Assembly: GCF_007995095.1 (NCBI RefSeq)
Contig: NZ_VOPY01000002.1
Coordinates: 124,001-188,000 of the forward strand
Source of the DNA: Flavisphingopyxis soli
Lineage (GTDB): Bacteria > Pseudomonadota > Alphaproteobacteria > Sphingomonadales > Sphingomonadaceae
Direction of reading: 5' to 3'
Length of the DNA stretch: 64,000 nucleotides
In this document: one piece after another, positions 52,963 through 63,620 of the stretch
Numbering within the stretch: position 1 is the first letter of the stretch
Layout of the letters: every line of letters starts with the position of its first letter
Program-made: the position numbers and the translations under genes
Notes under the pieces: generated by a model
The model's database searches: none
Seen by the model: only the letters and a program-made list of their open reading frames with translations
Told to the model about the DNA's origin: nothing

Positions 52963-54180
52963 TCAGCCCTCTGCCATCGCCTTTTCGAGGTTCTCGACGA
53001 TCGCTTCGAAGAACTGTTCGGTCGTCATCCACGGCTGGTCAGGACCGATCAGGATCGCCAGATCCTTGGTCATCGCGCCGCTCTCGACCGTCTCGACGCA
53101 GACGCGCTCGAGCGTTTCGGCGAACTTGGTAACGTCGGGCGTGCCGTCGATCGTCCCGCGATGCTTGATCCCGCCGGTCCACGCGAAGATCGAGGCGATC
53201 GGGTTGGTCGAGGTCGCCTTGCCCTGCTGGTGCTGGCGATAGTGACGCGTCACGGTGCCGTGGGCGGCTTCGGATTCAACCGTCTTGCCGTCGGGGGTCA
53301 TCAGGACCGAGGTCATCAGGCCGAGCGAGCCGAAGCCCTGCGCGACGGTGTCCGACTGGACGTCGCCGTCATAATTCTTGCACGCCCAGACGAACTTGCC
53401 CGACCATTTCAGCGCGCTGGCGACCATGTCGTCGATCAGGCGGTGCTCGTAAACGATGCCAGCCTTGGCGAACTTGTCCTTGAATTCATTGTCGAACACT
53501 TCCTGGAACAGGTCCTTGAAGCGGCCGTCATAGGCCTTGAGGATGGTGTTCTTGGTCGACAGGTAGACCGGCCATTCGCGCTTGAGGCCATAGTTCATGC
53601 TGGCGCGGGCGAAGTCGCGGATCGAATCGTCGAGGTTGTACATCGCCATCGCGACGCCGGCCGAGGGGAATTCGAACACTTCGCGGTCGATCACTTCGCC
53701 GTCATGGCCTTCGAAGACGAGGCGCAGCTTGCCGGGGCCGGGGACGAGGAAGTCGGTCGCGCGATACTGGTCGCCATAGGCATGGCGGCCGATGACGATC
53801 GGGTGCGTCCAGCCGGGGACGAGGCGCGGGACGTTCGAGATGACGATCGGTTCGCGAAAGACGACGCCGCCGAGGATGTTGCGGATCGTGCCGTTGGGCG
53901 AGCGCCACATCTTCTTGAGGCCGAATTCCTCGACGCGCTGTTCGTCGGGGGTGATCGTCGCGCATTTGACGCCGACACCGTGCTTGAGGATCGCATGCGC
54001 CGCATCGACGGTGATCTGGTCCTCGGTCTCGTCGCGCTTCTCGATCGACAGGTCGTAATATTTGAGGTCGATGTCGAGATAGGGGAGGACCAGCCGTTCG
54101 CGGATCCACTGCCAGATGATGCGCGTCATTTCGTCGCCGTCGAGTTCGACGACGGGATTGAGGACCTTGATCTTGCTCAT
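52963..54180 (-). CDS. icd: NADP-dependent isocitrate dehydrogenase
   Basis: The enzyme oxidises isocitrate to 2-oxoglutarate in the TCA cycle. The 405-residue product is of the eukaryote-like dimeric subfamily found in alphaproteobacteria, with [45 protein letters not shown] and [15 protein letters not shown]. The gene is single, transcribed away from psd. Confidence 0.97.
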   Translation of the reverse strand: MSKIKVLNPVVELDGDEMTRIIWQWIRERLVLPYLDIDLKYYDLSIEKRDETEDQITVDAAHAILKHGVGVKCATITPDEQRVEEFGLKKMWRSPNGTIRNILGGVVFREPIVISNVPRLVPGWTHPIVIGRHAYGDQYRATDFLVPGPGKLRLVFEGHDGEVIDREVFEFPSAGVAMAMYNLDDSIRDFARASMNYGLKREWPVYLSTKNTILKAYDGRFKDLFQEVFDNEFKDKFAKAGIVYEHRLIDDMVASALKWSGKFVWACKNYDGDVQSDTVAQGFGSLGLMTSVLMTPDGKTVESEAAHGTVTRHYRQHQQGKATSTNPIASIFAWTGGIKHRGTIDGTPDVTKFAETLERVCVETVESGAMTKDLAILIGPDQPWMTTEQFFEAIVENLEKAMAEG

Positions 54181-54346
54181 AAGTGAGGACTTTCGTTGTT
54201 TTGCTTTGGATTGCGATGCGCCGGTCGGGACGGGCGCGCGTTGGCGCTCGCCTTAGGCAAAGCGGGCGCGATGTTCAACTGGGGGGCGCGGCGCCTGTGC
54301 CCCTTTAGCATTGTCTCGCTTGGACGCAGCCACTAGACCCGTGGCC

Positions 54347-55084
54347 ATGACATTACCGACATATTCGAATGGCGAAGGCCGCGGCGTGAAATGGGAATGG
54401 CCCCCCGTCCACCCTGAAGGGCGCAAGTTCGGCCTGATCGCGGTGGCGATCACGCTGTTTCTGTGGTTCGTGCTCGGCTGGGACATCGTCGGCTGGCTGA
54501 TGGCGGGGATATCGCTGTGGGTGTTCGCTTTCTTCCGCGATCCGGCACGCGTCACGCCGCAGCACGACGATCTCGTCGTCGCGCCTGCCGATGGCCTCAT
54601 CACGCTGATCCAGAAGGTCGCCCCGCCGCGCGAAATGGCGGGCGCCGACGGGCTTGGCGACGAACCGATGACGCGCGTGTCGATTTTCATGAGCGTGTTC
54701 GACGTCCACATCAACCGCGCGCCGATCACCGGCACGATCAAGAACGTCGTCTATATCGCGGGCAAATTCGTCAACGCCGACCTCGACAAGGCGAGCGAAG
54801 ACAATGAGCGCCAGCATATCCTGATGGAACGCGCCGACGGTACGCGGATCGGCTTTACGCAGATCGCCGGGCTCGTCGCGCGGCGCATCGTCCCGTGGGT
54901 CCGTCCGGGCGACGCGGTCGTTGCCGGCCAGCGCGTCGGCCTGATCCGCTTCGGCAGCCGCGTCGACGTCTACCTGCCGCACGGCACCGAGCCGGCGGTC
55001 CTGCTCGGTCAGCGCAGCGTCGCGGGCGAAACCGTCATCGCGCGCATCGGCCAGGCTCCGCAGCTGCTCGGCACCGGCCAGTGA
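54347..55084 (+). CDS. psd: Phosphatidylserine decarboxylase proenzyme (short form)
   Basis: Psd makes phosphatidylethanolamine from phosphatidylserine. The 245-residue proenzyme has a membrane region ([15 protein letters not shown] and [15 protein letters not shown]), [22 protein letters not shown], and the self-cleavage site FGS at G203-S204 that yields the pyruvoyl group. The short length indicates the archaeal/PsdA-like type, common in alphaproteobacteria. ATG 54347 is preferred to TTG 54311. It precedes pssA by 37 bp. Confidence 0.95.
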   Translation: MTLPTYSNGEGRGVKWEWPPVHPEGRKFGLIAVAITLFLWFVLGWDIVGWLMAGISLWVFAFFRDPARVTPQHDDLVVAPADGLITLIQKVAPPREMAGADGLGDEPMTRVSIFMSVFDVHINRAPITGTIKNVVYIAGKFVNADLDKASEDNERQHILMERADGTRIGFTQIAGLVARRIVPWVRPGDAVVAGQRVGLIRFGSRVDVYLPHGTEPAVLLGQRSVAGETVIARIGQAPQLLGTGQ

Positions 55085-55121
55085 GCTTCGCGATGACGAT
55101 TTCCCGGGCGAACCGAACGGC

Positions 55122-55910
55122 ATGAGCGACGACACCGCTCAGCGCAGCGTCCGCGGCATCCCGTTCCGCGCGATCACCCCCAATGCGGTTACCGCGCTGG
55201 CCTTGTGCTTCGGCCTGACCGGTGCACGCATGGCGATCGACGGCCGCTGGGAGCTGGCGATCGGGGCGATCATCTTCGCCGGCATATTGGACGGGCTCGA
55301 CGGGCGCATCGCGCGGCTGCTGCGCGCCAACAGCCGCTTCGGCGCCGAGCTCGATTCGCTGTCCGACGTCATCGCCTTCGGCGTCGCGCCGACGATCGTC
55401 ATGTTCCAGTGGTCATTGTCCGACGCGCCCAAGTTCGGCTGGACTGCCGCGCTGGCGCTCGCGGTATGCTGCGCGCTGCGTCTCGCGCGTTTCAATGCCG
55501 CGATCGATGCCGAAGACCAACCGCACAAGTCGGCGGGGTTCATGACCGGGGTTCCGGCACCGGCGGGGGCGGGGATAGCGTTCGTCCCGATCTATGCCTG
55601 GCTGGTCACCGACCTCGATATTTTCCGCGCCTGGTATGTCGTCATGCCGTGGGTGTTGCTCGTCGCGTTCCTGATGATCTCGAACGTCGCGACCTACAGC
55701 TGGACCAGCCTGCGCATCCGGCGCAGCTGGCGGCTCGAAATCCTGGCCTTTGTCGGCTTGCTCGGCGCGGCGCTGTTCACCGCACGGTGGGAGACGCTGC
55801 TCGTCATCTCGCTGATTTATATCGCGCTGATCCCGTTCAGCGTGCGCAGCTACGCCAGGGTCAGGCAGCGGCGCGAAGCACGGGTCGATCTGCCCGCACC
55901 ACCGGCCTGA
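55122..55910 (+). CDS. pssA: CDP-diacylglycerol-serine O-phosphatidyltransferase
   Basis: PssA makes phosphatidylserine, the substrate of the adjacent Psd. The 262-residue membrane protein has the CDP-alcohol phosphotransferase signature spanning DGLDGRIARLL and GAELDSLSDVIAFG, and about eight membrane helices. Psd and PssA in one unit complete phosphatidylethanolamine synthesis from CDP-diacylglycerol made by CdsA at 60545. Confidence 0.95.
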   Translation: MSDDTAQRSVRGIPFRAITPNAVTALALCFGLTGARMAIDGRWELAIGAIIFAGILDGLDGRIARLLRANSRFGAELDSLSDVIAFGVAPTIVMFQWSLSDAPKFGWTAALALAVCCALRLARFNAAIDAEDQPHKSAGFMTGVPAPAGAGIAFVPIYAWLVTDLDIFRAWYVVMPWVLLVAFLMISNVATYSWTSLRIRRSWRLEILAFVGLLGAALFTARWETLLVISLIYIALIPFSVRSYARVRQRREARVDLPAPPA

Positions 55911-56097
55911 AGCGCGTTGCGCGTCCGGCCGCGTGACGCGGCGCGGCGACCGCATCACTCGCGACCGGTGCGAGGCCGCCATGGCCGGCAAGCGCGCTGA
56001 GGATCCGCGCGCCGTTCGCCGACAGCATCATCGCAATCGCTACCAGCGATCCGATCAGCGTCCCGGCAAACAGCAGCGAAATCGTGACATTCAACAT
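55861..56097 (-). CDS. Small single-span membrane protein, unknown function
   Basis: This 78-residue frame starts at ATG 56097 (or 56100), has AAAGGA about 8 bp upstream, and encodes a membrane segment ISLLFAGTLIGSLVAIAMML followed by an Ala/Arg-rich tail. Its last 50 bp overlap the end of pssA on the opposite strand, which lowers confidence in the tail. The ribosome-binding site and membrane helix lie in intergenic DNA, so translation is plausible. Confidence 0.5.
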   Translation of the reverse strand: MLNVTISLLFAGTLIGSLVAIAMMLSANGARILSALAGHGGLAPVASDAVAAPRHAAGRATRFRPVVRADRPVLRAAA

Positions 56098-56373
56098 CAT
56101 GCGATCCTTTCAGCGTCGTGCCCAATATCGATTGGGCGGCGACCGTTAACCATAACGCCAGCCCGGCGAATCGGTTCCACGGCCTTTGGATAACTGCGTA
56201 TGTTCCCGTTATGTTCTTATGTCAATCACCAAACAGGGCTTGCATCACGGGGGTGCTTGGGGTAGCGGCCCCGCCATTCCACATGGTGGGCGCACATACC
56301 GGTGCCGGACGGCCTGATTTAAGGTCTTGTCCGGTTCTTGCCCGCCAGAGGACCAACCGGAAGGAGAACTACT

Positions 56374-57360
56374 ATGGCGGCACCAGTCGTCACGATGCAG
56401 CAATTGATCGAGGCCGGAGCACATTTCGGCCACCAGACGCATCGTTGGAACCCGCGCATGAAGCCGTACATTTTCGGCCAGCGCAACGGCATTCACATCA
56501 TCGATTTGTCGCAGACCGTGCCGCTGTTCGCGCGCGCTCTCGACTTCGTTTCACAGACCGTCGGCGCCGGCGGCAAGGTCCTGTTCGTCGGGACCAAGCG
56601 CCAGGCGCAGGACGCGATCGCCGATGCGGCGCGCGCTTCTGGCCAGCACTTCGTCAACCATCGCTGGCTCGGTGGCATGCTGACCAACTGGAAAACGATT
56701 TCGCAGTCGATCAAGCAGTTCAAGACGCTCGAAGAGCAGCTGTCGGGTGACACCGCGGGCTTCACCAAGAAGGAAGTCCTTCAGATGACGCGCCGTCGCG
56801 ACAAGCTCGAGCTCAGCCTCGGCGGCATTCGCGACATGGGCGGCATTCCCGACGTCATGTTCGTCATCGACGCCAACAAGGAAGAGCTCGCGATCAAGGA
56901 AGCCAATGTTCTCGGCATTCCCGTCGTTGCAGTGCTCGATTCGAACGTCTCGCCCGACGGCATCGCGTTCCCGGTTCCCGCGAACGACGACGCCAGCCGT
57001 GCGATCCGCCTCTATTGCGAAGCGATTGCCGCTGCCGCGACCAAGGGTGGCCAGGACCAGATGGCCGCCAGCGGCTTCGATCTGGGCGCAGCCGAACAGC
57101 CTGTCGCCGAGCCTGCGATCAGTGAAGCCGCGGCACCTGCCGCAGCAGCACCTGCCGCAGCGCCGGTAGCCGAGGAGGCCAAGGCCGAGGCACCTGCCGA
57201 AAAGGCAGAAGCCAAGAAGGCGCCTGCCAAGAAGGCTCCCGCCAAGAAGGCCGACGACGCAAAGGCTGACGACGCAAAGGCTGACGCCAAGCCTGCTGCC
57301 AAGAAGGCCGCGCCGAAAAAGGCCGCTGCCAAGCCAGCTGACGACAAGGCCGAGGCCTAA
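56374..57360 (+). CDS. rpsB: 30S ribosomal protein S2 with long basic tail
   Basis: S2 is a small-subunit ribosomal protein. The 328-residue product contains [46 protein letters not shown] and [27 protein letters not shown] lies 8 bp before ATG 56374. The S2 core ends near residue 230; the remaining roughly 95 residues are an Ala/Lys/Pro/Asp low-complexity tail with [16 protein letters not shown]-like repeats, resembling histone H1. It heads the rpsB-tsf-pyrH-frr block. Confidence 0.97.
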   Translation: MAAPVVTMQQLIEAGAHFGHQTHRWNPRMKPYIFGQRNGIHIIDLSQTVPLFARALDFVSQTVGAGGKVLFVGTKRQAQDAIADAARASGQHFVNHRWLGGMLTNWKTISQSIKQFKTLEEQLSGDTAGFTKKEVLQMTRRRDKLELSLGGIRDMGGIPDVMFVIDANKEELAIKEANVLGIPVVAVLDSNVSPDGIAFPVPANDDASRAIRLYCEAIAAAATKGGQDQMAASGFDLGAAEQPVAEPAISEAAAPAAAAPAAAPVAEEAKAEAPAEKAEAKKAPAKKAPAKKADDAKADDAKADAKPAAKKAAPKKAAAKPADDKAEA

Positions 57361-57367
57361 CCAAGCT

Positions 57368-57409
57368 ACGGGCGCGCGGCGAGCCTATCGGGCATTCGCG
57401 CGCGCCCGT
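57368..57409 (+). terminator. Attenuator-like hairpin between rpsB and tsf
   Basis: ACGGGCGCGCG (57368-57378) pairs with CGCGCGCCCGT (57399-57409), 11 bp. No T run follows, so it may partly terminate transcription or stabilise an rpsB mRNA end. Confidence 0.6.
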
Positions 57410-57438
57410 CCGTTGCATTATTAATCGAGGAAAATTCC

Positions 57439-58368
57439 ATGGCACAGATTACTGCCGCCTCCGTCAAGGAACTGCGCGAGCGCTCGGGCGCCGGCATGAT
57501 GGATTGCAAGAAGGCGCTGTCGGAGAACGACGGCGACATCGAAGCCGCGATCGACTGGCTGCGCACCAAGGGCCTTGCCGCCGCCGCCAAGAAATCGAGC
57601 CGCACCGCTGCTGAAGGCCTGGTCGGCATCCTGACCGACGGCACCAGCGGCGCCGCGGTAGAAGTGAACTCGGAAACCGACTTCGTCGCCAAGAACGACC
57701 AGTTCCAGGGCTTCGTCGCAGCGGTCACCAAGGTCGCGCTCGAACAGGGCAGCGATGATGTCGAGGCGCTCAAGGCCGCAGCCTATCCGGGCGGCGGGTC
57801 GATCACCGACAAGCTCAACGCGAACATCGCGACGATCGGCGAGAACCAGGCCGTGCGCCGCGTGGCCTGCCTGTCGGTCAACGAAGGCGCCGTGGTCGGT
57901 TATGTCCACAACGCCGTCGCACCCGGGCTCGGCAAGATCGGCGTTCTCGTCGCGCTTGAAAGCAGCGCCGGCAGCGACGTTCTCGAACCGCTCGGCAAGC
58001 AGCTGGCGATGCACATCGCCGCCGCCAGCCCGCTGGCGCTCAACGGCGACGATCTCGACGCCGACCTGATCGCCCGCGAACGCGCGATTGCCGAAGAAAA
58101 GGCCGCCGAATCGGGCAAGCCTGCCGAGATCGTCAGCAAGATGGTCGACGGCGCGATGGCCAAGTTCCGCAAGGAAAACGCGCTGCTGTCGCAGATCTTC
58201 GTGATCGACAACAAGACGCCGATCGCCGAAGTCGTCGCCGCTGCGGGCAAGCAGGCGGGCGCATCGATCACGCTGGTGAACTATGTTCGCTTCCAGCTCG
58301 GCGAAGGCATCGAAAAGGCCGAGACCGATTTCGCTGCAGAGGTCGCCGCAGCCGTCGGCGCCAACTGA
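57439..58368 (+). CDS. tsf: Translation elongation factor Ts
   Basis: EF-Ts recycles EF-Tu. The 309-residue product begins with the UBA-like domain [20 protein letters not shown] and carries the EF-Tu-contacting [11 protein letters not shown] near residue 80. GAGGAAAA precedes the ATG. Length is typical for alphaproteobacteria. Confidence 0.97.
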   Translation: MAQITAASVKELRERSGAGMMDCKKALSENDGDIEAAIDWLRTKGLAAAAKKSSRTAAEGLVGILTDGTSGAAVEVNSETDFVAKNDQFQGFVAAVTKVALEQGSDDVEALKAAAYPGGGSITDKLNANIATIGENQAVRRVACLSVNEGAVVGYVHNAVAPGLGKIGVLVALESSAGSDVLEPLGKQLAMHIAAASPLALNGDDLDADLIARERAIAEEKAAESGKPAEIVSKMVDGAMAKFRKENALLSQIFVIDNKTPIAEVVAAAGKQAGASITLVNYVRFQLGEGIEKAETDFAAEVAAAVGAN

Positions 58369-58388
58369 TCATAACGACTTGGCGCCGC

Positions 58389-58450
58389 CCCCGAGATTGA
58401 CTCGGGGCAGGCGAAACAGCATGGCGTGCGCTCGACAGGGCGCGCGCCAT
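58389..58450 (+). repeat. Two hairpins between tsf and pyrH
   Basis: CCCCGAG-ATTGA-CTCGGGG (58389-58407) and ATGGCGTGCGC / GCGCGCGCCAT (58421-58450) form consecutive hairpins in the 144-bp gap. Neither is followed by a T run. Confidence 0.55.
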
Positions 58451-58512
58451 CGCTGTATTCAGCGTCGGACGCAGCGCCCGCAGAACCGCTGCCTGAGAGG
58501 ACCCCGACCGTC

Positions 58513-59247
58513 GTGACGCGCCCCGCCTTCAAACGCATCCTGCTGAAACTTTCGGGCGAGGCGCTGATGGGGCCGGGCCAGTTCGGCATCGATCCCGCCA
58601 CGGTCGACCGCATGGCGGGCGAGATCAAACAGGCGCAGGAAGCCGGGCACGAAATCTGCCTCGTCGTCGGCGGCGGCAACATCTTTCGCGGGCTTGCCGC
58701 GTCCGAACAGGGGTTCGACCGGACCAGCGCCGATTACATGGGCATGCTCGCGACGGTGATGAACGCGCTCGCGGTGCAGAACGCGCTCGAACGTGTCGGC
58801 GTCGATACCCGCGTCCTGTCGGCGATCCCGATGGCGAGCATCTGCGAACCCTATATCCGTCGCCGCGCGATGCGGCACATGGAAAAGGGCCGCATCGTCA
58901 TCTTCGCCGCGGGCACCGGCAATCCCTATTTCACCACCGACACCGCCGCGGCGCTGCGCGCTGCCGAGATGTCGTGCGACGCACTGTTCAAGGGCACCAG
59001 CGTCGACGGCGTCTACGATGCCGATCCGAAGAAGGTCAAAAGTGCCAAGCGCTATGACAGCGTCACCTTCAACCGCGTCCTCACCGACAATCTGCGCGTG
59101 ATGGATGCCAGCGCGGTCGCTTTGTGCCGCGAGAACGAAATTCCGATCGTCGTCTTCAACTTCCGCGAAACGGGCAACCTTGCCCGCGTCCTGGCGGGTG
59201 ACGGGATTGCAACGATCGTCGTCAACGAGGAAAACGACCATGGCTAA
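58513..59247 (+). CDS. pyrH: UMP kinase
   Basis: PyrH phosphorylates UMP to UDP. The 244-residue amino-acid-kinase-fold protein has [38 protein letters not shown] and [15 protein letters not shown] chose GTG 58513, with GAGAGGA upstream, because the longer frame to ATG 58426 is read through the hairpin region and lacks conservation. It overlaps frr by 8 bp. Confidence 0.95.
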   Translation: MTRPAFKRILLKLSGEALMGPGQFGIDPATVDRMAGEIKQAQEAGHEICLVVGGGNIFRGLAASEQGFDRTSADYMGMLATVMNALAVQNALERVGVDTRVLSAIPMASICEPYIRRRAMRHMEKGRIVIFAAGTGNPYFTTDTAAALRAAEMSCDALFKGTSVDGVYDADPKKVKSAKRYDSVTFNRVLTDNLRVMDASAVALCRENEIPIVVFNFRETGNLARVLAGDGIATIVVNEENDHG

Positions 59248-59797
59248 ATATGACTCCGCCGATCTCGAACGCCGCATGAAGGGCGCCGTCGATTCGCTGC
59301 AGCACGACCTCAACGGGCTGCGGACGGGGCGTGCGAACACCTCACTGCTCGATCCGATCACCGCCGACGTTTACGGCGCGCAGATGCCATTGAACCAGAT
59401 CGCCACCGTTTCGGCGCCTGAACCGCGGCTGCTGTCGGTCCAGGTGTGGGACAAGTCGAACCTGACCGCGGTCGAAAAGGCGATCCGCTCGGCCGGCCTC
59501 GGGCTCAACCCCGTTACCGACGGCCAGCTCATTCGCCTGCCGATCCCCGACATGACCGAGGAGCGCCGCAAGGAGCTGTCAAAGGTCGCCGGCCAGTACG
59601 CCGAAAAGGCGCGCATCGCGGTGCGCAACGTTCGCCGCGACGGGATGGACAACCTCAAGGCCGACGAGGCCAAGAAGGAAATCTCCGAGGACGATCGCAA
59701 GCGGCTCGAAACCGAGGTCCAGAAGATGACCGACGCGACGATCGCCGACATCGATGCCGCCGCGACCGCCAAGGAACAGGAAATCATGGGCAAGTGA
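59240..59797 (+). CDS. frr: Ribosome recycling factor
   Basis: Frr splits post-termination ribosomes with EF-G. The 185-residue product starts [17 protein letters not shown] and has [34 protein letters not shown] and [10 protein letters not shown], all diagnostic. ATG 59240 overlaps the pyrH stop, with GAGGAAAA upstream. Confidence 0.97.
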   Translation: MAKYDSADLERRMKGAVDSLQHDLNGLRTGRANTSLLDPITADVYGAQMPLNQIATVSAPEPRLLSVQVWDKSNLTAVEKAIRSAGLGLNPVTDGQLIRLPIPDMTEERRKELSKVAGQYAEKARIAVRNVRRDGMDNLKADEAKKEISEDDRKRLETEVQKMTDATIADIDAAATAKEQEIMGK

Positions 59798-59836
59798 GCT
59801 TGGCTTGCCCGGTTTCCCTTGCCCTGCGGCACGAAC

Positions 59837-60544
<708 letters not shown>

Positions 60545-61246
60545 ATGAACGACGACGCAGCCAAGGCGCGCACCGCGAAAAAATCCGATCTCGGCGTGCG
60601 CGCGGCATCGGCGGTGGTGATGATTGCCGTCGCGGGCCTCGCGATCTGGCTCGGCGGGCTGGTCTTTACCGCCTTTGCCGCGGCGGTCGCGCTCGGCGTG
60701 CTGTGGGAATGGAACCGCCTCGCCGGAAAGATCGCGCAAAGCGGCGTCGCACGCGTCCTGTGGCTGCTCGGCGGGATCGTCTATGTCGGCGTGGCTGTTG
60801 CCGCGCTCGTCCTGCTGCGTGAATTCGACCGCGGGATGCTGCTGGTCGGCAGCGTGATCGCGCTCGTCGCGGCGATCGATATCGGCGCCTATGCCGCCGG
60901 GCGCACCTTCGGCGGGCCCAAGATCGCCCCGTCAATCAGCCCGAGCAAGACCTGGGCGGGGCTGATCGGGGCGGCGATTGCCGCGAGCCTCGTGTTCATC
61001 TTCATCCTCGCGCCGCTCGTCGATACGCGCTTCATGCGCGGCCTTGGCGTGCTGGTCGCGGGCGGCATCGCGACCGCGGTGATCGCGCAGGTGGGCGACT
61101 TCTTCGAAAGCTGGATGAAGCGCCGCGCCGGGGTCAAGGATTCGAGCCAGCTCATCCCCGGCCATGGCGGCCTGTTCGACCGCGTCGACGGCTTGCTCGC
61201 GGTGCTGTTCGTCGGTGTGGTTGTCCATCTCGGCATGTTCTTATGA
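60545..61246 (+). CDS. cdsA: Phosphatidate cytidylyltransferase
   Basis: CdsA makes CDP-diacylglycerol for phospholipid synthesis, feeding PssA. The 233-residue membrane protein has several helices and the CdsA signature SPSKTWAGLIGA, GDFFESWMKRRAGVKDSS and LIPGHGGLFDRVDGL. It is shorter than E. coli CdsA (285), as usual in sphingomonads. It overlaps dxr as ATGA. Confidence 0.95.
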   Translation: MNDDAAKARTAKKSDLGVRAASAVVMIAVAGLAIWLGGLVFTAFAAAVALGVLWEWNRLAGKIAQSGVARVLWLLGGIVYVGVAVAALVLLREFDRGMLLVGSVIALVAAIDIGAYAAGRTFGGPKIAPSISPSKTWAGLIGAAIAASLVFIFILAPLVDTRFMRGLGVLVAGGIATAVIAQVGDFFESWMKRRAGVKDSSQLIPGHGGLFDRVDGLLAVLFVGVVVHLGMFL

Positions 61247-62412
61247 GCGTGCCGCGCAGCATCTCGATCTTCGGCGCGACGGGATCGGTCGGCGCCTCGA
61301 CGCTCGACCTCGTCCGCCGCGATCGCAAGGCATGGCGCGTCGTCGCGCTGACCGCCAATTGCCAGGCGAGCGAGCTGGCGACGCTGGCGCGCGAATTCGA
61401 TGCCGAGATCGCGGTCGTCGCCGACGAGAGCTGCCTAGCCGAACTGCGCGACGCGCTGGCGGGCAGCGGGATCGCAGCGGCGGCGGGCGAGGGCGCCCTG
61501 ATCGAGGCGGCACGACGCGGCGCCGATGTGACGATGGCGGCGATCGTCGGTTGTGCCGGGCTCGCCCCGACGATGGCGGCGATCGAATGCGGCAAGACCG
61601 TCGCGCTCGCCAACAAGGAATCGCTCGTCTCGGCGGGCGCGCTGATGATGGCCAAGGTGCGCGAGTCGGGCGCGACGCTGCTGCCCGTCGATTCGGAGCA
61701 TAACGCGATCTTCCAGTGCCTCGCGGGGAGCGACATCGCCGACGTCGCGAGGATCACGCTGACCGCGAGCGGCGGGCCGTTCCGCACCAGGAGCATCGAC
61801 GAAATGCGCGCGATGACGCCAGCCCAGGCGGTCGCGCATCCCAATTGGTCGATGGGCGCAAAGATCAGCGTCGATTCGGCGACGATGATGAACAAGGGGC
61901 TCGAGCTGATCGAGGCCGACCATTTGTTCCCCGTCGGGCTCGACCGGATCGCGATCCTGGTCCACCCGCAATCGGTGATCCATTCGATGGTCGAATATCG
62001 CGACCGATCGACGCTCGCGCAGCTCGGCGCGCCCGACATGCGCATTCCCATCGCCAGCGCGCTCGCCTGGCCGCGACGGATCGATACGCCGTGCGAGCCG
62101 CTCGACCTTGCCAGCATCGGCAGTCTTTCGTTCGAGGCGCCCGACGAGACGCGCTTCCCCGCGACGCGCATTGCGCGCGAAGCGGCCAAGGCCGGCGGCG
62201 GACGCCCGGCGCAGCTCAACGCGACCAACGAGATCGCGGTCGCCGCCTTCCTCGCCGGCAGAATCGGCTTTCTCGACATTGCCGAGATCGCGCTGCGTGC
62301 GCTCGATGACTGGTCGCCTGCGACGCCCGCGGCGCTCGACGACATCTACGCAATCGATGACGAGGCGCGCCGCCGCGCCGCCGACCTGACCGGACTAGCG
62401 GCCAATGCCTGA
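61243..62412 (+). CDS. dxr: 1-deoxy-D-xylulose 5-phosphate reductoisomerase
   Basis: Dxr commits the MEP pathway to isoprenoid precursors. The 389-residue protein has the NADPH-binding ISIFGATGSVGASTLDLVRR, ALANKESLVSAGALM, LLPVDSEHNAIFQCL with metal-binding Asp/Glu, and WSMGAKISVDSATMMNKGLE. It overlaps rseP by 8 bp. Confidence 0.97.
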   Translation: MSVPRSISIFGATGSVGASTLDLVRRDRKAWRVVALTANCQASELATLAREFDAEIAVVADESCLAELRDALAGSGIAAAAGEGALIEAARRGADVTMAAIVGCAGLAPTMAAIECGKTVALANKESLVSAGALMMAKVRESGATLLPVDSEHNAIFQCLAGSDIADVARITLTASGGPFRTRSIDEMRAMTPAQAVAHPNWSMGAKISVDSATMMNKGLELIEADHLFPVGLDRIAILVHPQSVIHSMVEYRDRSTLAQLGAPDMRIPIASALAWPRRIDTPCEPLDLASIGSLSFEAPDETRFPATRIAREAAKAGGGRPAQLNATNEIAVAAFLAGRIGFLDIAEIALRALDDWSPATPAALDDIYAIDDEARRRAADLTGLAANA

Positions 62413-63538
62413 CGCGCCCGGCCTGCCGCTGACCCTGCTCGCCTTCGTCCTCGTCTTGGGGCCGCTCGTCTTCCTGCACGAGTACGGCCATTACTGGGTC
62501 GGGCGCTGGTGCGGGGTAAAGGCCGACGCCTTTTCGATCGGTTTCGGACGCGAAATCATCGGCTGGACCGACAAAAACGGGACGCGCTGGAAGATCGGCT
62601 GGCTGCAGCTGGGGGGCTATGTCCAGTTCGCCGGCGACATGAGCCCCGCGAGCCAGCCCGATGCCGCCTGGCGCCAGCTGCCGCCAGAAGAACAGGCGCA
62701 AACCTTTCCCGCGCAGCCGCTGTGGAAACGCGCGGCGATCGTCGCGGCGGGGCCGGTGACCAACTTCATCGTCGCGCTGCTGCTGATCGGCGGCCTCGGC
62801 ATGGCCTATGGCCAGCCCTATAGCCCGCCGGTCGTCGAGACGATCCAGCCGGGATCGGCGGCGGCGGAGGCGGGCATCATGCCCGGCGACCGCGTCGTGT
62901 CGGTCGCGGGCAAGCCGGTCGACAGTTTCGAGGATATCCAGATGGGTATCTTCTACCGCCCCGGCGAGCGGGTGCCGCTTGCGATCGAACGCGGCGGCCG
63001 TCAGCAGGCGATCGTCATCGTCCCGCGCGTCTCGATCGAGCGCGACCGCTTCGGCAACGAATACCGCATCGGCATCATCGGCGTCGGCCGCGCGGGTGCC
63101 GAGCTCGCGCCCGTCTCGCTGGTGCAGGCGCCCGGCTATGCGATCGGGCGGACGGGGGACATATTGTCGCTGACGATGAGCACGATCGGCCAGGTCGTGT
63201 CGGGGCGCCGTTCGGTCAAGGATTTCGGCGGGCCGCTGAGGATCGCCAAGATATCGGGCGAACAGGTCACTCTGGGACTTTTTTCGTTCCTATCTTTCGT
63301 CGCGCTGATGTCCATCAATCTCGGGTTCATCAATTTGTTGCCAATCCCGATGCTTGATGGAGGTCATCTGATGTTTTACGCGATCGAGGCGACGCTGCGG
63401 CGCCCGCCGAGCCGGCGGGTGCTCGACTGGGCGTTCGGCGGTGGTTTCGCCTTCGTCGCACTGATCATGGTCCTGTTTACCTTCAACGACCTGCATTCGT
63501 TCGGCTGGCTCAACGCATTGGCGGGGCTGGCAGGCTGA
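62405..63538 (+). CDS. rseP: Site-2 intramembrane protease RseP
   Basis: RseP cleaves membrane-bound anti-sigma factors and signal-peptide remnants. The 377-residue protein has zinc motif HEYGH at residues 25-29 within the first membrane helix, a PDZ domain (VVETIQPGSAAAEAGIMPGD onward, near residue 140), and the C-terminal active-site partner LPIPMLDGGHL near residue 310. A single PDZ domain distinguishes it from E. coli RseP, which has two. BamA follows after 82 bp. Confidence 0.95.
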   Translation: MPDAPGLPLTLLAFVLVLGPLVFLHEYGHYWVGRWCGVKADAFSIGFGREIIGWTDKNGTRWKIGWLQLGGYVQFAGDMSPASQPDAAWRQLPPEEQAQTFPAQPLWKRAAIVAAGPVTNFIVALLLIGGLGMAYGQPYSPPVVETIQPGSAAAEAGIMPGDRVVSVAGKPVDSFEDIQMGIFYRPGERVPLAIERGGRQQAIVIVPRVSIERDRFGNEYRIGIIGVGRAGAELAPVSLVQAPGYAIGRTGDILSLTMSTIGQVVSGRRSVKDFGGPLRIAKISGEQVTLGLFSFLSFVALMSINLGFINLLPIPMLDGGHLMFYAIEATLRRPPSRRVLDWAFGGGFAFVALIMVLFTFNDLHSFGWLNALAGLAG

Positions 63539-63620
63539 ATTTCATGGGCAAGGGGCTGGCTTGTCGGGCCGCTTGTCGGTAATGCGACACAAATTTTCAA
63601 GCATGTGAGGGTCCAAGCGC

